From Collinsella sp. TF08-11AT (lineage in GTDB: Bacteria; Actinomycetota; Coriobacteriia; Coriobacteriales; Coriobacteriaceae), in assembly GCF_003437035.1 (NCBI RefSeq), contig NZ_QSRL01000001.1, positions 186,001 to 250,000 on the forward strand: a stretch of 64,000 nucleotides of DNA. Reading direction: 5' to 3'. A program made the position numbers and the translations under genes. The notes under the pieces were generated by a model. The model did no database searches. It worked only from the letters and a program-made list of their open reading frames with translations, and was not told the DNA's origin. Below, in pieces: positions 27,095-33,846 of the stretch (the stretch's first letter is position 1; each line of letters starts with the position of its first letter).

Positions 27095-29062
27095 ATGGAA
27101 CAGAGGGTCCTCGGGGGAAGATACCTCCTCAAGGATAAGGTGGGGACAGGCGGCATGGCGACCGTCTTCCGTGCGCAGGACCAGGTCCTCGACCGCACGG
27201 TAGCCGTCAAGATCATGCTGCCGCAGTATGCTGGCGACGCAACCTTCGCCGCACGCTTTAAGCAGGAGGCCCAGGCAGCAGCCGGTCTCTCCTCCCCCTA
27301 TATCGTGGGCGTCTACGATTGGGGCAAGGACGGCGACACCTATTACATCGTCATGGAGTACCTGCGCGGCACCGACCTTAAGAGCGGCATCAAGAGCCAC
27401 GGCGCCCTCGACCCCAAGAAGGTCGCCCAGATCGGCTCGCAGATCAGCTCCGCGCTTTCGGTCGCCCACAAGCACGAGATCATCCACCGCGACATCAAGC
27501 CGCAGAACATCATGGTGCTGCCCGACGGCAACATCAAGGTGATGGACTTTGGCATCGCGCGCGCCAAGAACAGCCACCTCACGCAAGACAACAACGTGCT
27601 GGGAACCGCCCACTACGTCAGCCCCGAGCAGACCCGTGGTCAGGACCTCGGCCCCACCTCGGATATCTACTCGCTGGGCGTCGTGATGTACGAGTGCGCC
27701 ACCGGCCGCGTTCCCTTTGACGGTGACGACGCTATCTCGGTCGCACTCAAGCAGGTCAACGAGCTGCCTATTCCGCCGAGCCAGATCAACTCCGGTGTCG
27801 ACGCCGACCTTGAGCGCATCATCCTCAAGTGCATGGAGAAGGACCCGGCAAACCGCTTCCAGACCGCCGACGAGCTGCGTCAGGTGCTCAACAGCTACCT
27901 GTCGGGCCGTGCCGTCAACATCTCGGAGCCCACGCGCATCATCGGTGCCCCCGGTGAGCTGGGCGCCACCAAGACTCGCGAGCTTTCCGATCAGACGCGC
28001 ACCATGGTGCGTCCCGTCTCGGGCGTGAGCGGCCAGAATACCGCCCGTAGCTCGGTTTCGGGCTCCACCGGCTCCTACGAGGTCGAAAAGCCCAAATCCA
28101 ACAAAAACAAGATCATCGCCGCCGTGGTGGCAGCCGTTGCCGTCATCGGTATCGTGGTGGCCTTTGCCACAGGACTCTTTGGCGGCGAGCAGGTCACCGT
28201 GCCCGATGTGCTAGGCAAGGACCAGCAGACTGCCGTCGAGCTGATCAAGGAAGCCGGCCTCGAGGTCGGCACCATCGACCAAAGCTACAACGACGATGTC
28301 GACGAGGGCAAGATCGCCGAGCAGACGCCCAACGGCAACACCAAGAAGGCCAAGGGCACTAAGGTGAACCTGGTAATCTCCAAGGGCCCCAAGCCCTCCG
28401 AGAAGGTCGAGGTTCCCCGGCTGGTCGGCCTGACCAAGGACCAGGCAGAAGCCGCGCTGGCAAGCGTTGGCCTGAAGGGCAACGCCTCCGAGGAGGCCAA
28501 CGAGGCCGATGAGGGCCAGGTCTTTGAGCAGGGCACCGAAGCCGGTAAGGAAGTCGCGAAGGGCACGACCATCTCGTACAAGGTCTCGAGCGGCCCGGAT
28601 ACCACGTCCGTCCCCGACCTAACCGACATGACCGAGGCCCAGGCGCGCAACGCCCTCGATATGGCAGGCTTTGGCGTCGACGTGAGCTACCAGGAGAACG
28701 ACTCGGTTACCGAGGGCACCGTGATCAGCTGGAACCCCAGCGGTAAGCAGAAGCCCGGCGCCACGATTACCGTCGTCATTGCCAAGAAGTCCGGCAAGGC
28801 CAGCGTTCCGGGTAACCTGTACGGCAAGAGCATCTCCGCCGCCGTCACCGCGCTCAACAACGCCGGGTTCTACAACATCGCGTTCTGCGACCAGAACGGC
28901 AACCCCGTGAGCGGCAACGAGGATGCCACCGTTACGGGCGTCTCCCCCACCGGCAAGCAGTCCACCGACAGCACGATTACGCTGACGGTTTCGATTTCTG
29001 GCTCGGGTTCGGGCTCTGGCTCGGGCACGAGCACGGGCGACGATTCCGGTACGACCAACTAG
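27095..29062 (+). CDS. pknB: PASTA-domain Ser/Thr protein kinase PknB
   Basis: Sensor kinase for cell-wall growth. The 655-residue protein has glycine loop GTGGMATVF (17-25), K39, HRDIKPQNI (131-139), DFG 151-153 and the GTAHYVSPEQ activation segment. A membrane span near 345-366 is followed by four outside PASTA repeats (starting VPDVLGKD, VPRLVGLT, VPDLTDMT and VPGNLYGK) that bind muropeptides or lipid II, and a Ser/Gly tail. ATG 27095 is chosen since AGGAG lies five bases upstream, rather than ATG 27080. It is separated by about 130 bases from the fused SEDS-PBP gene and may have its own promoter. It ends the cluster. Confidence 0.96.
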   Translation: MEQRVLGGRYLLKDKVGTGGMATVFRAQDQVLDRTVAVKIMLPQYAGDATFAARFKQEAQAAAGLSSPYIVGVYDWGKDGDTYYIVMEYLRGTDLKSGIKSHGALDPKKVAQIGSQISSALSVAHKHEIIHRDIKPQNIMVLPDGNIKVMDFGIARAKNSHLTQDNNVLGTAHYVSPEQTRGQDLGPTSDIYSLGVVMYECATGRVPFDGDDAISVALKQVNELPIPPSQINSGVDADLERIILKCMEKDPANRFQTADELRQVLNSYLSGRAVNISEPTRIIGAPGELGATKTRELSDQTRTMVRPVSGVSGQNTARSSVSGSTGSYEVEKPKSNKNKIIAAVVAAVAVIGIVVAFATGLFGGEQVTVPDVLGKDQQTAVELIKEAGLEVGTIDQSYNDDVDEGKIAEQTPNGNTKKAKGTKVNLVISKGPKPSEKVEVPRLVGLTKDQAEAALASVGLKGNASEEANEADEGQVFEQGTEAGKEVAKGTTISYKVSSGPDTTSVPDLTDMTEAQARNALDMAGFGVDVSYQENDSVTEGTVISWNPSGKQKPGATITVVIAKKSGKASVPGNLYGKSISAAVTALNNAGFYNIAFCDQNGNPVSGNEDATVTGVSPTGKQSTDSTITLTVSISGSGSGSGSGTSTGDDSGTTN

Positions 29063-29114
29063 TCGCCGCCCCACCGCCCATTACGGCTCCCGCCGCAAAC
29101 ATATTCGCTCACAG

Positions 29115-29154
29115 GCGCCCGCTTGCTCCCCCAGCAAGCGGGCGCTTCGTTTTT
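29115..29154 (+). terminator. Terminator of the pknB cluster
   Basis: GCGCCCGCTTGCT (29115-29127) pairs with AGCAAGCGGGCGC (29133-29145), followed by TTCGTTTTT. Confidence 0.9.
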
Positions 29155-29167
29155 GACATGACATGAA

Positions 29168-29310
29168 CCAGAAGAGCCCGGTACCGTGACGGTGTACCGG
29201 GCTCGATCAATCTCTGGTGTCCCCGGGCTGATTCGAAAACTCCCCCCCGCGGGGAAATTGGTGACGCGGGTGTCGACGGTCCTAATCCGTCGGCAGCTCC
29301 CACAAACCAG
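29168..29310 (-). pseudogene. Decayed tRNA-like copy with its terminator
   Basis: Minus-strand sequence TCGAATC-A-GCCCGGGG-A-CACCAGA matches the 3' end of the nearby tRNA-Arg at all but two positions, and is followed by an 11-bp perfect hairpin (GAGCCCGGTAC/GTACCGGGCTC) and TTCTGG, like the terminator after the real tRNA. A GACGG-ATTAGGA-CCGTC stem-loop could be a relic anticodon arm, but no 5' acceptor strand complementary to the 3' end exists. It probably is a broken tandem tRNA copy, or an attachment-site remnant. Confidence 0.5.
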
Positions 29311-29311
29311 A

Positions 29312-29337
29312 AACGGCGCCGCTCTCGCGACGCCGTT
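29312..29337 (-). terminator. Terminator after tRNA-Arg
   Basis: On the minus strand AACGGCGTCGC-GAGA-GCGGCGCCGTT forms an 11-bp stem with one G-T pair, followed by TCTGGTTT. It starts about 10 bases after the tRNA CCA end. Confidence 0.75.
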
Positions 29338-29346
29338 ATAATCTTC

Positions 29347-29422
29347 TGGTGCCCCCGGGCGGATTCGAACCGTCGACACCCGCTTTAGGAGAGCGGTGCT
29401 CTATCCCCTGAGCTACGGAGGC
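29347..29422 (-). tRNA. tRNA-Arg (anticodon CCT)
   Basis: A complete 76-nt cloverleaf on the minus strand: acceptor GCCTCCG pairs with CGGGGGC, discriminator A, encoded CCA. D arm has AGCTCAGGGGATAGAGC, anticodon stem CCGCT/AGCGG with loop CTCCTAA (anticodon CCT, reads AGG), and the T arm has GGTTCGAATCC. Confidence 0.96.
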
Positions 29423-29502
29423 ATGTTGTACTAGTGTAGCAGATTTACACGTTGTGATGCAGCGTGTAGCCACTCTTCGAAGTTGCGGTGGAACAGCCCT
29501 CC

Positions 29503-29705
29503 GGAAAGTGCGTCCCACTATCCAGGCAAATTCTGGGTCAGACTTTCCCCATGGGACCTCGCTGGGAAACTGTGTCCCAGAATTTCGACTCGAAACGGGA
29601 CACGGTTTCCCAAACGGGCCCGTTCCGGAAACTACATCCCGCAATCGGCACTCGAACCGGGATGCACTTTCCCGATCGAGCCTCATGGGAAACCGCGTCC
29701 CACTT
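29503..29705. repeat. Stacked hairpin repeat family A, locus 1
   Basis: Three consecutive imperfect hairpins plus a half unit fill this gene-free stretch. Each arm is a variant of GGAAACTGCGTCCC and its complement GGGACGCAGTTTCC, separated by 15-20 base loops (for example GGGAAACTGTGTCCC with GGGACACGGTTTCCC). The same family recurs at 53773-53942. Confidence 0.8.
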
Positions 29706-29726
29706 TAGGGGGGCGCTCTTTAATGG

Positions 29727-30125
29727 CTAGTTGCCTTTGTGGAAAAGGTTCTTGATGACGGAGGGGATGCTCTTGGCGCCCTTGGCCGTCACATCGATAA
29801 AGTCGGGCGAACGAACGAGCTTGTCCTCGTCAATGTACTTACGCACCGCGCGAAGCGTTTCCTTGTCATTGCGCGTCGAAAACGTAAAGTGGCCATTCTC
29901 TTTGGTAAAGATGGCAAAACGCGTAATCTTCTTGGTGCCGCGCAAAACCTCGGCGGCAATATAGTCGACCTCGTCCCACGGGATTTGGATATAATCCTCG
30001 GGATTGCGCTCGTTATAGTACTCAAACGCCTTATTGCCCACCATCACGTTACCGTGACTGGTAAGCCCCATCAGGCAGGTTGCCGGCGTTGCCAAATCGA
30101 CCGTGCTGTTCTGAGATTGCGCCAT
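29727..30125 (-). CDS. manO: ManO-type (DUF956) protein of the mannose PTS
   Basis: A 132-residue protein of the DUF956 type found with mannose-family PTS operons and proposed as their regulator. Visible family features: MGLTSHGNVMVGNKAFEYYN, IQIPWDEVDYIAAEVL, RFAIFTKENGHFTFSTRND, and the C-terminal SIPSVIKNLFHKGN. It lies about 120 bases after the IID gene in the same direction, so it is the last gene of that operon. ATG 30125 gives the family-like start MAQSQNST; the frame is open 17 codons further. Whether it binds DNA or the transporter is not known. Confidence 0.88.
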   Translation of the reverse strand: MAQSQNSTVDLATPATCLMGLTSHGNVMVGNKAFEYYNERNPEDYIQIPWDEVDYIAAEVLRGTKKITRFAIFTKENGHFTFSTRNDKETLRAVRKYIDEDKLVRSPDFIDVTAKGAKSIPSVIKNLFHKGN

Positions 30126-30245
30126 ACGCGCCTCGCCCTCCAATAAAAACAATCGGACCGCATCCAGTGTACCCACCGGGTGCGGTCCGTTTCAATGGCT
30201 CAAAAGCCCTTGCCTAGCAACTCTCGGTCTTAAGCCGAAGCGTGC

Positions 30246-31166
30246 TTACATGAAGCCGCAGACGCGACCGATGATGCCGACGGCGAAGAGAGCCAGGATG
30301 ATGACGATCGGGCTGACCTTCTTCTTGAGGAGCTTGCAGACCAGAAGGGTCAGGCACACGGCGGCAAGGCCGGGGATGAGCTGATCGAGGTTGGCCTGAA
30401 GCGTGGTGACCTTCACCGGGTCGAGTGCGTTGGCACCGACAGAGCTGTACATCGTCAATGCCTGCTTGATGCCCTCAGAACCGGCGGGCAGGTTGGCCCA
30501 GTCGATATAGGCGCCAGCGGACTGCGTGACCTTGGAGACGACCGGGGTGAAGGAGATGGACACCCAGCGCTCGACCAGGGCGCCGATGATGAACATACCC
30601 AGGATGGAAGCACCCTCGGTGACCTTGCCCATCAGACCGCCGGAGAGGTCCTTGGCGATGGAGGAGCCGACCTTGTAGCCAAACTCCTGCGTGTACCACA
30701 GGAAGGCGTAACGGATGATGTTCCACGCGAAGAAGAACAGCAGCGGACCGGCGATGCTGCCGGACAGGGCCAGGGAAGCGCCCAGTGCGCCCAGAATCGG
30801 GCGAAGGGTGAACCAGAAGGCGGGGTCGCCGACGCCGGCGAGCGGGCCCATCATACCGACCTTGACGCCCTGAATGGCGACGTCGTCAATCGGAGCACCG
30901 TTGGCGCGCTCCTCCTCGAGGGCGAGGGTAACGCCAATGACGGGGGCGGAAACATAGGGGTGGGTGTTATAGAACTCCAGGTGGCGCTTAAGAGCGGCAA
31001 TCTGGTCATCCTTGCTGGTGTAGAGCTTCTTGATCGCAGGGATCATTGCGAAGCACCAGCCGCCGTTCTGCATACGCTCGTAGTTCCACGAGCCCTGAAG
31101 GAACTGATGACGGAAGCAAACCTTCTTACGGTCAGCCTTGGTGAGCTGAATCTTGTTCTCTGCCAT
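30246..31166 (-). CDS. manZ: PTS mannose-family transporter subunit IID
   Basis: Membrane subunit that forms the sugar channel with IIC. The 306-residue protein begins MAENKIQLTKADRKKVCFRH and has the IID hallmark QGSWNYERMQNGGWCFAMIP near the start, GVKVGMMGPLAGVGDPAFWF in the middle and hydrophobic C-terminal spans. ATG 31166 has GGAGGGGAG 8 bases upstream. Second-last gene of the manX-manY-manZ-manO operon; gap to manY is 16 bases. Confidence 0.95.
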   Translation of the reverse strand: MAENKIQLTKADRKKVCFRHQFLQGSWNYERMQNGGWCFAMIPAIKKLYTSKDDQIAALKRHLEFYNTHPYVSAPVIGVTLALEEERANGAPIDDVAIQGVKVGMMGPLAGVGDPAFWFTLRPILGALGASLALSGSIAGPLLFFFAWNIIRYAFLWYTQEFGYKVGSSIAKDLSGGLMGKVTEGASILGMFIIGALVERWVSISFTPVVSKVTQSAGAYIDWANLPAGSEGIKQALTMYSSVGANALDPVKVTTLQANLDQLIPGLAAVCLTLLVCKLLKKKVSPIVIILALFAVGIIGRVCGFM

Positions 31167-31182
31167 ATGTATCACTCCCCTC

Positions 31183-32001
31183 CTACTCGTAATCGTTCAG
31201 AATGTCGCCGAGCGGGTCACCGGAGCCACCGCCCATGCCGCCACCCTGCTTGGCCAGATCCTTAAGGCCAAGGTAGATGAGGGCAAGGGAGATGCCGATG
31301 AGGCCAAGGGCGATCAGCGTGAGCTGAGGGATGGCAGCAAGGACAAAGCCGAGGATGAAGAACGGCCAGGTCTCCTTGGTGGCCATCATGTTGATGACCA
31401 TGGCGTAACCGACGGAAGCGACCATGCCGCCGCCGACAGCCATGCCGCCGGACAGCCAATCGGGCATAGCGTTAAGCGCGTTGGTAACAGCCTCGGCCGG
31501 GATGATGCACAGAAGTACTGCCGGGATGGCGATACGAACACCCTGCATGAGGATGCCGGCGTACTGCCAACGCTCGATGCCGGCGAAGTCGCCCTTCTCG
31601 GCGCAGGCGTCCATGCCGTGAACCATAGCGGTAGCCAGGGTACGGCAGATCATGGTCAGGAACAGACCAGCGACCGACAGCGGGACGGCGACGGCGATAG
31701 CGGCGGTAACGGCCTTGGCCGAATCGGTGGCGCCACCGTTGAGGGCGAGCACCATGATGATCGAAGAAGCGACCGAGGCCAGAGCGGCGTCAGGCGCGAC
31801 GGCGGCACCGACGTTAGCCCAGCCAAGGGCCATCATCTGGAGCGAACCGCCCAGGAGGATGCCCTCCTGAAGGTGACCGGTTACGAGACCGATAAGCGTG
31901 CATGCCACGAGCGGCTGATGGAACTGGAACTCATCCAGAATGCCTTCCATACCGGCAAGCAACGCGACAATCGCAACAAGCAGAATAGTGATTGCAGACA
32001 T
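31183..32001 (-). CDS. manY: PTS mannose-family transporter subunit IIC
   Basis: A 272-residue polytopic membrane protein with the IIC motif GHLQEGILLGGSLQMMALGW and a run of hydrophobic segments. Together with IID it moves hexose (mannose, glucose, glucosamine or a similar sugar) across the membrane while the IIAB protein phosphorylates it. It starts 18 bases after manX with a GGAGG-type site. The C-terminal GGGMGGGSGDPLGDILNDYE tail is hydrophilic. Confidence 0.95.
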   Translation of the reverse strand: MSAITILLVAIVALLAGMEGILDEFQFHQPLVACTLIGLVTGHLQEGILLGGSLQMMALGWANVGAAVAPDAALASVASSIIMVLALNGGATDSAKAVTAAIAVAVPLSVAGLFLTMICRTLATAMVHGMDACAEKGDFAGIERWQYAGILMQGVRIAIPAVLLCIIPAEAVTNALNAMPDWLSGGMAVGGGMVASVGYAMVINMMATKETWPFFILGFVLAAIPQLTLIALGLIGISLALIYLGLKDLAKQGGGMGGGSGDPLGDILNDYE

Positions 32002-32019
32002 GTATCGGACCCTCCTTTA

Positions 32020-33009
32020 CTATGCTTGAGCGGCCAGTTCGGCCTTAGCTTTCTTCAACATGGCGTCGAGATCCTCGGAGGAATCCGAAGGAACCTTGCG
32101 GACCTCGAACTTGACGCCCTTGGCCTTGAGAGCCTCGATGGTCTTGACGTCGTCATCGCCCATAGCGACAGCGTTAGTGACGACGACCTTGCCCTTGGAG
32201 TGGGCCATGGAACCGATGTTGGCTTCCTTGATGTCGACGCCGGCCTCGATGGCCCTGAGCAGATCCTGCGGGTTCTCGAACAGCAGCATCGCCTTGGTGT
32301 CGCCAAAGCGCGTGTCCTTGACGACCTCGGCCATCTTCTTGATGGGCACGACGTTGGCGTGGACTCCCGGAGGGGCAGCCTGCTCGATCATGGTCTTGCG
32401 GAGCTCGTCGTGAGCAACGCCGTCGGAGACCACGATGATGCGGTTGGGGTTGATCTGCTTGGTCCACGTGGTGGCCACCTGACCATGCAGCAGACGCGTG
32501 TCGATACGGACGTGGGCGATCTTAATGTGCCCGTCGCCGATCACCGTTCCCGGAGGAATGGCACCCGCAGGAGCAGCGGCGGCCGCAGCCGGCTTCTTCT
32601 CCTCGGGCTCCAGAGACTCGGGCTTGACGCGCACGCCGGCCTTAGCCTCAGTCACGAGATGTTTTGCGATCGCATGTGCAGTGTTCTTTGCGTCAAAGCG
32701 CTGCGAATATGCCTCGATGAGCATAGGCAGGTTGACACCGGTGACGATAGCCCAGGAATCGTGGCCCTCGATGAGCCCGCTGATCTGGTTGAACGGCGTG
32801 CCGCCCCACAGATCAACGAGGAAGAGCACCTGCTCCTGGTCCTCGAAGGAAGCGATTGCTTCCTCGACCTTGGCACGGAAGTCGTCGGGGCCCATGCTCG
32901 GCTCGAGCGAGACCACGGCAACAGACGGCTGATCGCCAAAGACCATCGAGCCCGTCTGCTTGATTCCAGCCGCCAAGTCACCATGGCTAGCAAGAACAAT
33001 ACTTACCAT
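32020..33009 (-). CDS. manX: PTS mannose-family subunit IIAB
   Basis: Cytoplasmic phosphoryl-transfer protein, 329 residues. The IIA half (about 1-135) has the phospho-histidine in VLASHGDLAAG (residue 9) and the dimer motif FLVDLWGGTPFNQ; an Ala/Pro linker with AAAAAAP leads to IIB (about 165-329) with its phospho-histidine in DTRLLHGQVATTW. ATG 33009 has AGGAGG seven bases upstream; a GTG one codon earlier is less well spaced. First gene of the operon, so its promoter lies in 33010-33383. Confidence 0.96.
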   Translation of the reverse strand: MVSIVLASHGDLAAGIKQTGSMVFGDQPSVAVVSLEPSMGPDDFRAKVEEAIASFEDQEQVLFLVDLWGGTPFNQISGLIEGHDSWAIVTGVNLPMLIEAYSQRFDAKNTAHAIAKHLVTEAKAGVRVKPESLEPEEKKPAAAAAAPAGAIPPGTVIGDGHIKIAHVRIDTRLLHGQVATTWTKQINPNRIIVVSDGVAHDELRKTMIEQAAPPGVHANVVPIKKMAEVVKDTRFGDTKAMLLFENPQDLLRAIEAGVDIKEANIGSMAHSKGKVVVTNAVAMGDDDVKTIEALKAKGVKFEVRKVPSDSSEDLDAMLKKAKAELAAQA

Positions 33010-33383
33010 CACATAACCTCCTTTTTGTCTACGTATTTCCTACACGACAGTTATGGAGTATAGCTGCAAATACAGCAGAATTGTCTGAAAAACTGCAAAA
33101 GGTAGCATTATTTGTTTAAACGTCTTGTTTTGTTACAAGCTGATTACATTCCAGTATTTTGGCTGATTTGCTGCTGAGGATTGATAGCTGATCTATTTAC
33201 ATGACCGAATTGAGCACGCTGTTCATTATTGCCGGTTTTAAACAGACACAAATGTGCTCGCGTTGAGGCTATTTCGTTTAAACAGATGGTGCTTGACTAA
33301 TGGTAAGAAATATGCTCTAGCAAAGTAGTCGTTAGGGACGTTCTTTAATGACTAGTCGTTTAAGAACGTCCCCAACGACTAAG
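33010..33383. promoter_or_regulatory. Control region of the mannose PTS operon
   Basis: A/T-rich, without genes. GTTTAAAC-like strings recur at about 33113, 33234 and 33276 (the last two as TTTAAACAGA), and could be regulator half-sites. No sigma-54 type TGGCAC...TTGC promoter was found, though such promoters drive man operons in some Firmicutes. The part next to hypA holds the palindrome at 33327-33380. Confidence 0.4.
33327..33380. repeat. 19-bp-arm palindrome of the GGGACGTTC class
   Basis: Arms 33327-33345 and 33362-33380 (AGTCGTTAGGGACGTTCTT and its complement, one mismatch) around a 16-nt loop that itself repeats ATGACTAGTCGTT. It lies directly after the stop of hypA and may terminate it; it also shares GGGACGTTC with the repeats at 9492 and 49031. 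Confidence 0.75.
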
Positions 33384-33812
33384 TTAGGCGATGTGGAGGG
33401 GGTTGGCGGCGTCGACGGCATCGGGGGCATCGGATAGGCCGTCGGGGGCAGCGTCTGTCGGGTCCTCGTCGGGGGTCTCGATCTGCTTGATCATGACCTC
33501 CTGGCCCTGCAGCAGATAGGTCTCGCCGCTACCGCAATGGGGGCAGGTCTTGCCGTGCTCGACCGTCGCGTAGTCGCAGCCGCACGCCTCGCAATGCGTC
33601 ACGGCCTCGACAGGCTCCACAATAAGCTCCGCGCCCTGCGTGATAGGCTTTTTATCTGCCGCCCAGCGCCAAGCATCAAGCAGCAGATCGGGAACGACGC
33701 CCGAGACCTCGCCCAGGAGCAGCGTCACGCTCGAAACGCGACTCACGCCATTGGCGCGCGCCACATTCTCGACATCGCGAATGATGTGATAGACAATCCC
33801 GAGCTCGTGCAC
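33384..33812 (-). CDS. hypA: HypA/HybF-type nickel-insertion protein
   Basis: Delivers nickel during maturation of NiFe hydrogenase (and urease in some bacteria). The 142-residue protein begins MHELGIVYHIIRDVENVARA with the nickel-binding His2, and has a zinc module with two Cys pairs, CEAC and CPHC, near residues 75 and 92. An acidic C-terminal extension of about 25 residues is added relative to the usual ~115. No other hyp or hydrogenase genes are in the window; it lies 34 bases downstream of the oxidoreductase gene in the same direction and is probably co-transcribed. Confidence 0.85.
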   Translation of the reverse strand: MHELGIVYHIIRDVENVARANGVSRVSSVTLLLGEVSGVVPDLLLDAWRWAADKKPITQGAELIVEPVEAVTHCEACGCDYATVEHGKTCPHCGSGETYLLQGQEVMIKQIETPDEDPTDAAPDGLSDAPDAVDAANPLHIA

Positions 33813-33846
33813 TTTATATTCCTTCCGCCGTTCCCGTTATGGCCAC

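Noticed and set aside
29109..29686. Minus-strand frames across the tRNA region (for example TVDTRVTNFPAGG)
   Set aside because: They read through tRNA, tRNA-like and repeat sequence; such frames are well-known annotation artefacts.
33010..33200. Sigma-54 promoter for the mannose PTS
   Set aside because: No TGGCAC-N5-TTGC-like sequence on the minus strand, and no LevR-type activator gene nearby.
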